NCBI GenBank assembly: GCA_907163375.1
Contig: CAJQUW010012959.1
Coordinates: forward strand, 62,001 to 126,000
Direction of reading: 5' to 3'
Origin: Prostheceraeus crozeri
Taxonomy: Eukaryota > Platyhelminthes > Polycladida > Euryleptidae
Length of the DNA stretch: 64,000 nt
The first letter of the stretch is position 1. Each line of letters starts with the position of its first letter. The position numbers were made by a program, and so were the translations under genes. This document shows positions 46,560-58,545 of the stretch, piece after piece. The notes below the pieces were generated by a model. The model did no database searches, had not been told where the DNA came from, and saw only the letters and a list, made by a program, of their open reading frames with translations.

Positions 46560-46860
46560 ATAGAATAAGATAATTGCGCGTGTTTTCTTGATAATGTTGG
46601 TCCATCCGATCATTATTAGAAAAGTTAGGAGACGCACGAAAAAACGTTCACAAACTTCTATGTAGAACTTGACATTGTCTGTGTGTCCTCTCTTTGCTGT
46701 GTGATCCGGTTGATAACAGTCACTGAAACTTCGCACAATTTGGGGTGTTTAATGTTGGGCTGGCTGCTCATTGTTCGATTGCTATGTTATTATGTCAGCA
46801 GATTGTGCCATTTCATCAACGTTGCATGTTCTAATGTTTCCTTTCTAGTCAAATAGAAGA
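46560..46860 (+). repeat. Interspersed repeat, copy 2 (inverted relative to 7.4 kb)
   Basis: Reverse complement of the repeat at 7440-7800, sharing ATAATGTTGGTCC, GCGCACAA-like and CATCAACGTTGCATGTTC words over about 280 bases with moderate divergence. Copy 2 ends at TTTCCTTTCTAG. Confidence 0.65.
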
Positions 46861-46950
46861 AGAGACCGGTCTAATTATGTGTACAAAAATGTCTGGTTGG
46901 AGGAAGTTTGATGCAGTTGCATTTTTGTGTGCCGCTAGTTCAATTACTAT

Positions 46951-47010
46951 TTCGGGACTCGAACTTTGGACCCAGAGATCACTAGGCCAAGAACTAATTA
47001 ATCACTATTT
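46951..47010 (-). mobile_element. tRNA-derived SINE head, second copy
   Basis: Minus strand: TTCTTGGCCTAGTGATCTCT followed by a box B-like GGGTCCAAAGTTCGAGTCCC. This is the same family as the SINE at 10091-10292 (TGCTTGGCCTAGCGATC). Confidence 0.6.
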
Positions 47011-47034
47011 GGTATTACATCCTATCTTTTGATG

Positions 47035-47215
47035 TCCTCCAATCGGCCTGATAACCTTGCTTATGCTCTTTAACTTCTCACCACACTGAAATGGAACATT
47101 TAAGAATTATTTCTAGAGTGTATGAGGCTACTTTTATTAACTCACTCAGTCCCTTCATCAGTTCAACTGCCTCTTCAGCCAGTTGCATCTAGTGTCCTTC
47201 CGTCACCTCGCAACT
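47035..47215 (+). repeat. Direct repeat pair with 49575-49745
   Basis: The two stretches align along their length: CTGATAACCTTGCTTATGCT against CTGATAACCTTGTTTATACT, then similar words down to CTAGTGTCCTTCC against CTAGTATCCTTCC. Identity looks around 70 percent. They bracket the back-to-back LINE tails at 47.6-49.45 kb. Origin unknown, perhaps a LINE or SINE body. Confidence 0.6.
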
Positions 47216-47564
47216 AGTCATGCCACCAGGAATACTAGATTACTCAAAGAAGCACAATTAAAACACGGATTAATATCAACCATGGAAATGTTCGCAAAAG
47301 GATCATCAAGTTTTTCTCAAAATCCAAATGAATCTGCAGCTTACTTCCAAACCTCTCATAAAATGCTTCGATTGACATAATTCTCAACTTTCAACAAGGC
47401 TGTGAAACACTGGCATCCTCATTATTATGTTGTGAACAGCAGTTTAGAGCCTCAGCTTTCGTCTGACTTATAAATCATCATCAGGTCGATGGGATATGTT
47501 GAAATTCTTGTGCTGAATCTCGATTTATATTTTGTATGTCCATCGATGCTTTGCATGATTGAGG

Positions 47565-48215
47565 TCAAGTGTACAATAGAATGGAATAGAATGAATCTTT
47601 GTTGTAGAAATCAACAAAGGGCAAAATTGACTGCCAGTTGACAGCACTTATGATTTGCTTGAAAACCTGTAAACATCCATACGTAAACTTTACAATATGG
47701 TGATAAACCAAAATCATACAAACGCTTTTTGAAGCCGTTAAGCGAATTTGATGACACAGTATATGATGGCAGGGAGTTCCACACATTTACTACTCTATTG
47801 CTGAAAAAATGATCAGATACATCACAATTCGAAAATTCTCGAGTACGAAGCTTCAGATTGTGGCCACGAGTTAAGTGATCACATGACTGCAAAGTAAAGA
47901 AGTCACTGAAAGTTAAGTCAATTAAATTATGATGCATTTTGTAGACTAAGATAAGATCAAAAATTATTCTTCTCCTCAAGAGTGAACATATCGAGCAACG
48001 ATAGTCTGGAATTGTAGTCACTGTAACTTAATTTGGCACGCCTGCAAATATGTCTTATGAAATATTTTTGAACTTTTTCAATAGTAATGATATCTTTCTT
48101 TATATATGGGTTCCACACTTGCGTGCAATATTCAAGGAGTGGGCGAACGTAAACAATATAGGCACTGATCATTTTTATGAGGCATTTCAAGATGAGGCAA
48201 GCACGTACCATGGCT
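47565..48215 (-). pseudogene. LINE reverse transcriptase C-terminal tail
   Basis: Minus-strand frames read VRPLLEYCTQVWNPYIKKDI and KVQKYFIRHICRR, then after a frame change LLRRRIIFDLILVYKMHHNL and NRVVNVWNSLPS. This order is diagnostic of the region after the palm in CR1/L2-like LINEs. 5'-truncated. Confidence 0.8.
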
Positions 48216-48554
48216 TTAGATGATGTATCTCACAGTGTTTTTGTAAAACTTCGCTATCAATAGATAGCCAATTTTACTGTCTGCATCAGCGCCACCGGCA
48301 TTCGGTTTGCTTTCTTGCTGGCGGCATGCATGACCTATTTGACTCACATTAGTGTTGACTCTCATTAACTAGCGTCAAGTCGAAATGGTATTGATACAAC
48401 TGTCCCATTGAAAGCCTCAAAATATAATTTGGATATCCGAAACATCCAAAACCTACTATGCTCTTTGATTTTAGCAGGAAAATCAAAATTATGTGACAAC
48501 GTGGAAGTAGGCCTATCTCCACGAACTGTCATAGACTACTGCTTTTCCAGCTAA

Positions 48555-49450
48555 AAGTTTAAAAGCAACATTAATGACGTTAATCGTGTTTTTGAATGGT
48601 CGCTCCGGAATAGACTTCCATTGAACAGCAGCAAGTGTAAATCTATTTCTTTTGGTGAAAGTGCTTCCCATCTCTACTATTTACACGATAATCCTATTAT
48701 TGATACTTCCGTGATTCGTGATCTTGGACTCACCTTGCATTCTCCTTTCAGTTGGAATTACCACATTGGTGAAATTATAACCAAAGCTAATCGTACACTT
48801 GGTATGATCAAACGTGTATTCTTACTGAAAGATCGTGATACTTCAATTTTACTGTATAAAAGTTATGTGAGGTCTATCTTGGAATTTTCATCGATATTAT
48901 GGTCCCCTCATCAAAAATACTTATCTGAGGAAATCGAAAAAGTTCAAAGGCGGTTTTCGCGTTTCTTCGTTGACTTAAGAAATCTTACCTATCGTGATCG
49001 CCTACATCGACTCCAATTGTATTCTCTTAGATCCCGCCGTATTCGCTACAAGCTCATATTTTTATATAAAATATTGAACAACATGGTTAATGTCTCTTTC
49101 GAACAACTTTTTTCTTATTCGCCGAGCAGATGTACCCGAGGTAACAATTATAAGATTCACCCAAAGCTGTGCCGTACAAAAGTGTATTTCCATTTCTTTT
49201 CCAACGACGTTGTTTCACACTGGAATCAATTAACAGATGAGGAGATTGAAGTTCCAAGCATTACTTCTTTTAAACGAAGTATTGATACATATTTCCGCCG
49301 AAATGATGTATGGTAACTTTTTCGTTCCATCCATGCCTGCCCTTAAAGGGCCATTGTATTTGTCACCCATAAACAGATCAAAAAAGAATGTTGTGTATCT
49401 TATGTAAATTTGCCAAATACAAATTATTATTATTATTATTATTATTATAA
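48555..49450 (+). pseudogene. LINE 3' end with (ATT)n tail, frame intact
   Basis: A 5'-truncated copy: the frame is open from about 48560 (NDVNRVFEWSLRNRLPLNSS) through RDLGLTLHSPFSWNYHIGEI, RSILEFSSILWSPHQK and VVSHWNQLTDEEIEVPS to a stop at 49316. After a 100-base 3' untranslated part comes (ATT)n at 49423-49448, the kind of microsatellite tail used by CR1-group LINEs. No stop or frame change over about 250 codons, so it is younger than its neighbours. It lies tail to tail with the minus-strand LINE at 47565-48215 in opposite orientation. Confidence 0.85.
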
Positions 49451-49989
49451 CATTGGTCATGGATGCTGCCACGCACGTTTTCCCATTAGTTATGTTTTGA
49501 TGTTTTAGTCTTCCCTTGATACAGTTTCAGTAAACCACTTTAACCTGGAACTCAATAACTCTGATTTTATCGTCCTCCTATTATACTGATAACCTTGTTT
49601 ATACTCTTTAGCATCTCATCATACCTTAAGGTAATATTTAAAAAATATTCCTGGAGTCTGTGAGACCACATTCGATTAGCTCATCAAGTCCCCTTCTTTG
49701 CTACTGCCTCTTGAGCCGGTTACACCTAGTATCCTTCCTCGCATGATCATTTTGACAACTTGACAAGTTCTGAACCTTCATAGCCTTTATTTGCACTTGT
49801 AGTGACTGATGGTGCTTGTCAGACAGTCGCACAGCATGGATTGACGAACACCCCAGCGGTGCAGAGAGCTGCGACATGGCCCAGCGTTTGTCCTCAGTTG
49901 GTTGAGAAGAGTTCACTTGGCCCGGGGAGGTCAAAGCCCAGGACTTAAGCTGTCGGATCGTCAATCAGTGATTTGTTATAGACCTCACA

Positions 49990-51560
49990 CTTCTGCCACT
50001 CCTCACGCCAGGCTTGAGCGGGATTGAAGGTTGCTGGCGGACTATTGCGCCATACCGGATGGCGTGACCGCAAATGCAGGCAGAACGGGTTGTTGAGGTT
50101 AACGTTCAGCTGCAAAGTCGGGATCGCCTGGACCTGTGGCTATCATACGGCGGATAGCTGGTGGAGTTATGTCGCGGAGGACTGGGAGCCACTCAGTTTG
50201 AGTACTTTTGATCGTTCCATTTATTATTCGCATGGTTTGGTTCAATTGCGTGTCAATGTACAGCAAGTAGAGTCTTTCCACACCGGCGAACAGTGCTCTG
50301 CAGTGGAGTAGCAGAGAGCGAGAGCTGAAGTACGGAGCGTACACTTGCTCCCCAAGTGGTGCCAGCAAGCATACTCGGTAGGTTGTTACGGGTTCTGAGC
50401 TTAGCTGAGGTCTTCTGGAGATGGGCTTTGTAGGTCAATACTGTGTCAAGTTTGACCCCAAGGTAGACTGGATTGCGATCGTGTTTTAGACGTCTACCGT
50501 TTAGAAATATGTCCAATTCCTTATCTTTTCTGGCGTTGTACAGGTGAAAGACGCTCGAAACTGTCAGAGAGACTCAGCTGAAGTCGCCACAGGTTGCAGA
50601 ATTTGTCTATTCGCTCCAAGGTCGCGGTCATAACTTTATTTAGGCGATCGAAATCTTTTGTTTGATGGGCTATGCAAATGTCGTCTGCGCAGATGAACTT
50701 TCTATTTTTGGTAGGCGGCAAGATAGAGGTTGAATAGCGTGGGGGCCAGTACTGAGCCTTGTGGTAGGTCATTAAGTCGATTTTTCCAAGTGCTGTTCTG
50801 GTTTCCTATATGAACACGGAACCTCCTGTTCTGTAGGAAGGTTGCCACGGTCATTTCTGCCCACTTCGGAAGATGTATCTAAAGTTTGACCGAAAGGCCT
50901 GTGTGCCATACTGTGTCATACGCAGCTGTTAGGTCTAGGAAGGTTGCTCCCGATTTCGGATTACGCTGGAAACCATTTCCTGCGTGGGTGGTCAGGGCCA
51001 GTACTTGGTCTTGGATACTCCTTTCCTTTCTGAATACAGCCTGATTAGCATCGAGGACACTTTCTACGATGGGACTGATTCGGCGGAGAACAATTCTTTC
51101 TATTTGGAGGTCACAGACATCAGCGAAATCGGACGATAGCTTTCCACGGTAGACGGGTCTTTACCTGGTTTGGGGATGGCGATGATTTTAGATTTCCTCC
51201 ATTGTTTTGGGATGCTCTGTTCGTTGATACAGCGCGTTTGAAATTTAGAAACTCTGAGACCATTTTGACTGTCCTTGGACCTGCATTCTTGAGGAACTCT
51301 GGATAAACGTTATCACAGCCTGCTGCTTTCCCATTATTGAGATTATTTAGTGCTGTTGTTAACTCTTCCTCTGTGACAGCTGTAATTTTGGAGTCATCTC
51401 TGCAGTCTGCTGGTTATACAAGCGCCATTGGCTGTTGACAGCCCATTTATGTTCTTTTTGAAGAGGAGCTTTTCCTAAATTCAAGATGTGTTTGGCGACG
51501 AGGTTGGGCTTCACGGTAACAGCTGCACTATGTCGAGCAGCACCCGTCACTGTCAGTTAA
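49990..51560 (-). pseudogene. LINE (jockey-like) reverse transcriptase, much broken
   Basis: On the minus strand, from 51550 downward: HKWAVNSQWRLYNQQTA, a CDNVYPEFLKN-like finger motif near 51310, later LPQGSVLAPTLFNLYLA near 50740, ICADDICIAHQTKDFDRLNK (motif C) and PVYLGVKLDTVLTYKAHLQK, followed by the usual VTPSGMAQ-like C-terminal region near 50050. Many stops and shifts. The same family is seen at 59200-59740. Confidence 0.75.
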
Positions 51561-51569
51561 CAGTTGTGT

Positions 51570-52930
51570 TGCTTGTTTGGTAATCGAGTCTGATGGTTTT
51601 TACTGACTCTACTCATCTTTGTCAGTGTACAAATTTTAAAAACCGGTACTAAATAGGCTTTCGGTGACAATATTTTGTTCTGCCGTTTGACGATGCTATT
51701 TTGTCACTTGAAAACAATGTCTGGGTTATTTTTCTAAATCGCTAAAAATTCAATAAATAACGGTCGCAGTAAGTTATAGCAGATAAATGGTGGAGCAGCG
51801 GGATTACAGCAGTTTGTCACAAAATGGATCCCATAGACGTTGAAGCAATGCTGCATTAAGTGAATGGAGACATCGTTGTTAAAATGCAATCTCTATGCAG
51901 ATTATCTGTTGACATTCTTCAAGCGATGTAACAATGTAAGTCGAGCTTGTATCTCATCAGTAAATGAAAGAATCAGAATGATCAGCTAGAATTGGGTTGG
52001 AAAATTGTTATTGCATGTATATTTTGATATTTTTCAATGAATTTCCCACACATGAAAACATGTTAAATTCATACGTTGCAAGAAGAATTATCCTACTATG
52101 GATGTGGGATTCGCATTCCTAGATATTATCGCCCTTTGGACATCAGCTTTAAAAGCCCTTCAAGTACGTTATTTTACCGAGACTCATTTTATTTTACTTG
52201 AGAGGATTTTACTGTATTCATGATTTAGGTCAAGTAGATACCCTCACCAACCGCATATAGCGGTATTTCTCTTTTGATTAATCGATGAGTTCATGAAAAT
52301 TATTTTGCTGGATACTTGAGGAATACTGATGAATTCACCTCAGAAATAGAAAATATACCCATCATATTTAGACGTTGCTGATTCAGATGCAAAGCATAAA
52401 CATCGAACATTGACACTCAGATATAAAGGAGAATGATCGAAATTGCCCCCTCCCAAAGTCTTATCGAAATCACTCCCATAGGAAGTTAGCCGCACCATGC
52501 CAAAAGGTATAAAACTTTTCTTATCAATAGAAAATATCTAAAAAAAGACGACCCTGCTGGTAGATATTACTATGCCAGTGATGTTTTAGCTTGTGCTCGA
52601 AGGCTTAGACTCCCAATCAAAGTTCTAATGTCAGCAAACGACTGATATAAAAATATGTTAAACTGAGGCTCCAATATGTTAAATTGAGAGCGCTGATTAG
52701 CTGCGAACTTTTCGTTCATCCCCAATTTCAGTTGTAGTGGGATTTAAGAATTGCGAACGTTATTAATGAGAACCGAAAGAATTTGACTCTCATTCAAAAT
52801 GCAACGGAAAACTGATTAGTAGCCTGTCTCGGTGATTAGAAACACCTATCCTCATCCCATGCATGTAGTGTTTGTGTTCTTCTCTCGTGTATTGTATTTG
52901 CAACTTATCCTATACCCTCAGTCAATACTT
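51570..52930. other. Non-coding stretch
   Basis: No recognisable gene or element; AT-rich with only short frames. Confidence 0.4.
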
Positions 52931-54118
52931 TCGTACTTAGCAATAAATACTATATAGAAATAGAAATATATTTTCCACCAATACAAAATCTGTACAAGGA
53001 TCGTTACATTTACATATACTCGTAGATAAATACAGATATATACATTTATTACTTTTACAAAATACTAAATATAATACAAATACAGATAAATGTAGAGGTG
53101 GGCGGGGCCATAGCACTGTGGGACAGTAGGAACCTAGCCCCGCTAACAAAAGTTCAGATTAAAATTACTCACACATCAAAATCATTTACATTATACATAT
53201 AAACATATATCCTAGATACTCTCACACAAGGTATGTACAGCCAAACAACAGGTCAGTGATCGTCATACAAGATACATACATGAAAGTCCACATACACGTA
53301 TACTTACAAATCACATACTTGGGCTATTATATGCCAATGTCCGGGATACAATATCAGGGTTGGAATAGCATTTGATATTTTCCATTCGCACACTATCATC
53401 TCTCTTAGTTACCTCAGATATTGCAACTTTCGTTTCTGTTAGTATTTGCTGACTAGTATTTGTGTAAGCTTTTTTTGGAACTTATCATATTCTCTTATTT
53501 CTTTAATGCTACGAGGAAGTAAATTCCATTCAATCGCTGAGGCAAAGTCAATACTACGTTGCCCTAAGCTTGTCCTATGAAATGGTATCCGGAGGTTAAC
53601 TTTATTTCTTAATGAGCTGCCACTCTGGGGTTTGTGGATGTTTCCAAGAAAATGCGGTAAATCACCGACCTTATAAATCATCTTATGGCAGAGTCTCAGC
53701 ATTTTGTAGCGATACATATCGCTGACCGTTAATATTCTATGTTTCGTCATGTGTGAATCTACTTCATAGGCCTTAACTCTAAATATAACCTTAAGTAATC
53801 TCCTTTGAAGTTTTTCTAGTTTAATTATGTTACTTCGTTTTCCTTGGTGAAAGATAAGAATGCAATAGTTTAATATACAATGTATATTGGCAAAATATAT
53901 CTTTAATAGACATTCTAGTGAAAGGCATCGTCTTAAGTTGTAAAATATAGGTAAGAATTTTCTTAATTTGGTATTAAGTATCGTATTTGCATGTGAAGTG
54001 AAACTCAAATTCATGTCTATATGTACACCCAATAGTTTTAAGCAATTTACTCTTTTGATCTTTGTTTGGTTTTAGTACAAATCATGGTCTATTTCTTTAG
54101 AGCGATGGGGATGAATTA

Positions 54119-55248
54119 CAGTCCGTTTCATAAAAAGTGGATCATCCTAAAATTTGACTAAGTAAAACACAAGTATGATACAGAAAGCATTTTCATGTTA
54201 TTTCATGTCCCTAATATATTTAAATGTCCTTATATAATCTGATAAGCTATGATACAGTAACGGTTCTTAAGAAGCTAATATTTTGTGGCCATACCCTTAT
54301 TGTCAATGACATTACCAATTCGTCTAGGCATTGATTCGATGATATCGTTGATTTTTGACTGATCTAACTTTCTCCACTCTCTTTTTAACAATGACGTAAG
54401 TTGTGATACGCCATCTGTAGGTAGCAGTGAAAGACGGACGTTACGTTTTAGAATACTCCATACATTTTCTATGGGATTCAGATTAGGAGAACGAGCTGGC
54501 CAAGATAATGTCTTAAGCCCTAATTGAGACTTGCATAAGTTGACTCTACTACTCCTGTGACACGTAGCATTATCATCCATAAATAACCAAGTCGATTGAT
54601 CACCAAGTTGATCTGTCATTTGGCCAATGTTCATTCGCAAAACATTCACATAGCGTTCAGAATTCATGGTTCCTTGCTGTATGTGAAGTAGTTCTAGCAA
54701 GGCTGACACTTTGCCTTTTGTGAATGCGATCTCTTTATTGTTCATTTGTGCTTTGTATTGTTTTCAACCGGTAAGAGATAGATTTCTAGCTGAAAGGAAT
54801 CAGGAGTGCTGCCAACACCACCGCAACGAAGTCAGGAAGCTATGGAACATGAAGTCCAGTTAATCACATGTAGCAGTTACATTATTGTTGATGAATAATG
54901 GTGCTACACTGGCTCTGATTGACCGATTTTCTTTATTTTTGTTTTGCTTGATACCTTTTGACTTGTAGAACAACATATTACATAACAAAGGAAACAAATG
55001 TAATTTTATAAGAGTGAGGTATGATTTTGTGTAACATTGCTAAATGAAGATCAAATTATCTACTACTTTTTTATCTATAACAGGAAAACAACTCAATATT
55101 CATGCTTGAAATTTCCAACAATGATATTAGTAAGCACAATTGACATATCTTCCAAATTTCAGAGAAATTCGTTCAAGTTTGGCGGAGTTAGACAAAGTTG
55201 AACTTAAGGCGATGTTTAAGGGTGATCCATTTTTTATGAAACAATATG
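54119..55248 (-). mobile_element. Tc1-like transposon inserted in a LINE, TA duplication
   Basis: The inverted ends both contain GTTTCATAAAAA followed by (G/A)TGGATCA(T/C)CCT, and TA flanks both sides (54117-54118, 55249-55250). The element is 1130 bases, shorter than the usual 1.3-1.7 kb, because the front of the transposase gene has been lost. It interrupts the LINE at 52940-55580. Confidence 0.9.
54275..54745 (-). pseudogene. Tc1 transposase, C-terminal half (DD34E)
   Basis: The minus-strand frame of 156 codons carries WLFMDDNATCHRS with the second catalytic Asp and SPNLNPIENVW with the Glu, 34 residues between them, the Tc1 spacing. The frame ends MPRRIGNVIDNKGMATKY, a normal Tc1 C-terminus. 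The N-terminal paired-like DNA-binding domains and the first catalytic Asp are absent upstream. Confidence 0.9.
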
Positions 55249-55617
55249 TATCATATATTCCGTCTTGCTATCATTAAGACGGATGCCATTTGCCTTACTG
55301 AATTTTTCCAGTGAGTCTAATCTGCTTTTTGCCGTGGAAAAGAGACTTTCTAGGCTTCTGCTCTTAAGTATAAGAGTGGTGTCATCAGCAAATATATTCA
55401 ATTCGTCTTTGGGGAACATGTTATGCATATCATTAATGTAGATAAGAAATAGAAGAGGACCTAAAGTTGAACCTTCAGGTACTCCTGTTTTGGTATATAA
55501 TGCTTCAGAGAGAACACCATTTACTACCATGAGAACACCATTTATATATGAAATATTATATCGCCATCTGGAATTGTATATGTGTACCATTTCTTATTCT
55601 CTTGCTTTCCATTACAG

Positions 55618-56095
55618 AAATGGATGGAAAGGAAGATAACCACCCTCACCACTTCGCACTTACTCCAAGTGCAAAAGATGCTGCTTCAGGAGTTGTTCGT
55701 TCGACGGATCGGAGCTGTAATTTGCGTGAGGCTTTAACACAATTCCAAAGCTGCAATCCCATAGCCCCAACAACAGATTCGGCTGTGGAAAATCCTTCAA
55801 CATCGACCCAGTGCATCGCATGGTCGAGACATAGTGAATCCTCAAAATGTGATAAATGAAAAGTGTTCATTTAAGTGGAACGAGTCCTGCAGACGTTCCC
55901 TCATTAACATTTGCATATAACAGAATTTGAAGAGTCCAGCTTTCACAGAGATATAGATGAATTTTGCCAGTTGAAATAATGATAATAATTCACTTTGTTA
56001 CATGTGCTGTTTTTGCTATATATCGGAATGAATTTTTTTTTCAATATCCCATGATTTACTTTATTTTTGTGAATAAAATTTATCAAAAGTCGTAT
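55618..56095 (+). CDS. Terminal exon of a plus-strand host gene
   Basis: A strong pyrimidine tract and acceptor (CTCTTGCTTTCCATTACAG) start the exon. Two bases finish a codon, then 79 codons read MDGKEDNHPHHFALTPSAKD ... SRHSESSKCDK to TGA at 55857-55859. A 3' untranslated region follows with AATAAA at 56072-56077. The peptide is hydrophilic, Ser/Thr-rich with three Cys, and may be a cytoplasmic tail; no domain was recognised. The preceding exon must end with one base over; the exon at 40216-40318 ends with two, so something between is unseen. Confidence 0.65.
56072..56077 (+). other. Polyadenylation signal AATAAA
   Basis: AATAAA about 213 bases after the stop at 55859, followed by a T-rich stretch (TATCTTTTTGCTTTCTCTTC), a usual layout for a 3' end near 56090-56100. 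Confidence 0.55.
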
Positions 56096-56201
56096 CTTTT
56101 TGCTTTCTCTTCATTTGCCTATGCGTAATAGGCCACAATCCCTTTAATTAGTCAGATGGACCTTGAACAAAAGAACAGCCAACCACTCCAATGGTATTAG
56201 A

Positions 56202-56253
56202 ATGGCTAAGAAACGCAACATGCGTCTCATTGTACACCTGAACGAAATCATGA
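56202..56253 (+). CDS. First coding exon of a second plus-strand gene
   Basis: ATG at 56202 opens MAKKRNMRLIVHLNEIM and one further base, then the near-consensus donor GTAAGT. The extra base plus the two leading bases of the exon at 58989 make AAG (Lys), a phase match over a 2.7-kb intron. An out-of-frame ATG at 56191 overlaps it. The start lies about 110 bases after the inferred 3' end of the preceding gene, so promoter space would be tight. Unrecognised protein. Confidence 0.5.
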
Positions 56254-57174
56254 GTAAGTAGGCCTAATCACATGTGGAATTGAGAAGGATTGGCAATCGA
56301 AACTGGTCTTCAACAATAATCGTTCTTACAGTCTCCTGCTAATAATTACATAAGTGGTCGATGTGGCGACGTCCTGTGAATAGATAGCAATGTCTTAGCC
56401 TATCTATCCAATTTATATATCAGTCGCTACGCGCGCTACGTCTATCAGTCAGTTAACGGATTCCTCATGCGTTGTGTGGGTGTGAATCAACTCGTCGAAC
56501 ACCTGACGGTGCAGTTTTCTCTATTCATTGAAGATAGTATACATGTTGCCATCCTTTGTTAAAGATTGTCACCGCGGATATATGAGTATCTAAATGGAGT
56601 GTATATGGTGCGTCAACAATATTAAGACATGTGAGTAGCAAATAAATCGTAGGCCTACTCGTAAATCAGGTGAATAAACCGCATCAATAGGTAACTTGTA
56701 TAGTAACAGATTCTAGGCCAACCATTCTAATTGTCCTGAAGTTACAAAATAAAATATGTATTTGATTAAAGAATTAATCGCGTGATTCATCAGAATCGTT
56801 GATAGGAGATGGAAAGTTCGATCCTTGATATTGAAGCATATTTCCTAAAAACAGGAGTGGTGAATAAACATGAATGTCCTCCATCTTAAAAAATTCAATT
56901 TGCTGATTGATGCTTTTCGATAATGTAGTTGTGAGCAAACTGTCTGTCGTTTTGTCAGGCCTACGTGTAATATAGTATAATTAAGCAGTGGGTTGTTTAA
57001 TTGGGCCTATTGTACATGAAAAAGAGTTAAGGCAATTGAAAGCATTCTTATAAGCAAGCAAAAAATTAAAAGGAGAAAATTATGCCATACCACTGTAATT
57101 ATTCATGCCACTTAATTTCCGTGTGTATGCTAATGTTTCAGTTTATAGTCTCACGGGAGGTTGGCCATTGATTG

Positions 57175-57565
57175 AAAAAAAAACGGAATTTCACTCCCAA
57201 TTTACGACCTTACATATTGAATAAAACTTCCTGAAATGACACCTGACGTTTCATCGTCTCCCGACTGTGACAAGTAATTTTTTGCGATTCTTTGTAATTG
57301 CTTCCGAATGATTCGGTTTTTTCAGTATTGAGTATGTATTTCTGCTGTTAATCCTTGAAGCATTTCGCTGCAGACTAATGTGATCGACAGTACTTCGTAA
57401 TGTGTAAATATGCTGTAAGGCTATTCGTGTCACTGCCTCCGAATGCTTTGATTTTACCAGCATTGGGTTATTCCCGTGATCAAGTCAGCATGCAGGACGT
57501 CAGGTGTCATTTCAAGAAGCTTTATTTAAAATATAAGGTCGTGAATTGGAATTGAATTTTTTTTT
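57175..57565. mobile_element. MITE with about 70-bp inverted ends
   Basis: The left arm (CTTCCTGAAATGACACCTGA preceded by TTTACGACCTTACATATTGA) and the right arm (its diverged complement, 57495-57560) form an inverted repeat around a 240-base core. Lies in the intron between 56253 and 58989. Confidence 0.75.
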
Positions 57566-58439
57566 AATATTTACAGGGATGAGAATTTTCTGCGGATTTG
57601 TATTTGTAATAGCTCGGCTTTAAGTATTATTTTGTTGGCCTTTTTGAGCCTCCTTGAAATGTGAATTTCGGCCGGGACCACGATCTTCCCTTCTCAACCC
57701 TGTTTGGCAACAAGTCGCAAACTTTGAAAATAAGTCACAGATTCGAATGTTTCACTACATGGTCGGTTTGGATGTGTAAGTAAACCATCTTGCGGTACGT
57801 TGTTATTTATTTCAGCTAAAGGAGAAATCATTTTAAATTAAATATCAAATCCATCGGACTTTCTGCTTTAACGGCATGCTGTCCACCCTGGGAAAATGTG
57901 TTGTAGATTAACTCGTGCTGTTGTAAATTATTGGAATGATGAAATATAAAAATAGTTTAGATTAATTATCACCTTCTTTCGTCTTACAATAAATTAATGC
58001 TCATTTCTATGTCACATACTTCTCTATTATGTGTCGTTATAGAGCTCTACATGGTTTATGTCTTACATCATTGCTCACAGTTCGTCTGCGTTTTACTATC
58101 TTAATTCGCTTATAATGTATTGTTGTTGGTTTCAGACATCAAAATTTAGGAGCAGAATATCCTAATGAACCTCATCTACACTAGTTTTGAATACCACTGG
58201 ATATGATTGTTATGATCCATTGTATTCAAGATTTAAACTTGTTTGAGGTACAATCAACCTGAATCCCGATGTTTACGTTTACAAAATTGACGTTCAGTGG
58301 ACTCAATCTAGGTAAGTTTCATCATCTGAGTACTAGTTGTTATTGCTTATTGCATGTGGTTAGATAAAGGCAAGCCAGCGCAGATTTCGCGGATTGGATT
58401 CGGCCACGCTACATACGGTCAATACACTACGGGCCGAAG

Positions 58440-58545
58440 TCGACCAGCCGAACCTGGGCCGACTTAGGGGCGTCCGGACACGTCGCGCCGAAATTGTTCG
58501 GCCGACTTCGGCCCAGACTTTTGCCGACTTTCCGTTTGCACAGGG
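58440..58545. repeat. GC-rich inverted repeat
   Basis: CGGGCCGAAGTCG and CGACTTCGGCCC with neighbouring AGCCGAAC/GTTCGGCC words face each other in a GC-rich island unlike its surroundings. Could be a MITE remnant or a small CpG-rich element. Confidence 0.5.

Larger units (their letters stand above)
52940..55580 (-). mobile_element. LINE, 5'-truncated, split by a Tc1 element
   Basis: The right part (55590-55251) reads TKTGVPEGSTLGPLLFLIYI, then NIFADDTTLIL (motif C) and NGIRLNDSKTEYMI. The left part (54116-53439) continues HPHRSKEIDHDLY, RVNCLKLLGVHIDMNLSFTS and a 197-codon C-terminal region to VSKY. A GC-rich 3' untranslated stretch (CTATGGCCCCGCCCACC on the minus strand) and a TATTTC-type tail end it near 52950. 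Removing the Tc1 element and one TA makes EYMI run on in frame into IHPHRSK. One stop remains before NQTKIKR. The 5' break at about 55580 lies some 30 bases from the splice acceptor of the plus-strand exon at 55618. A short direct duplication encodes NGVLMVVNGVL. Confidence 0.85.
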
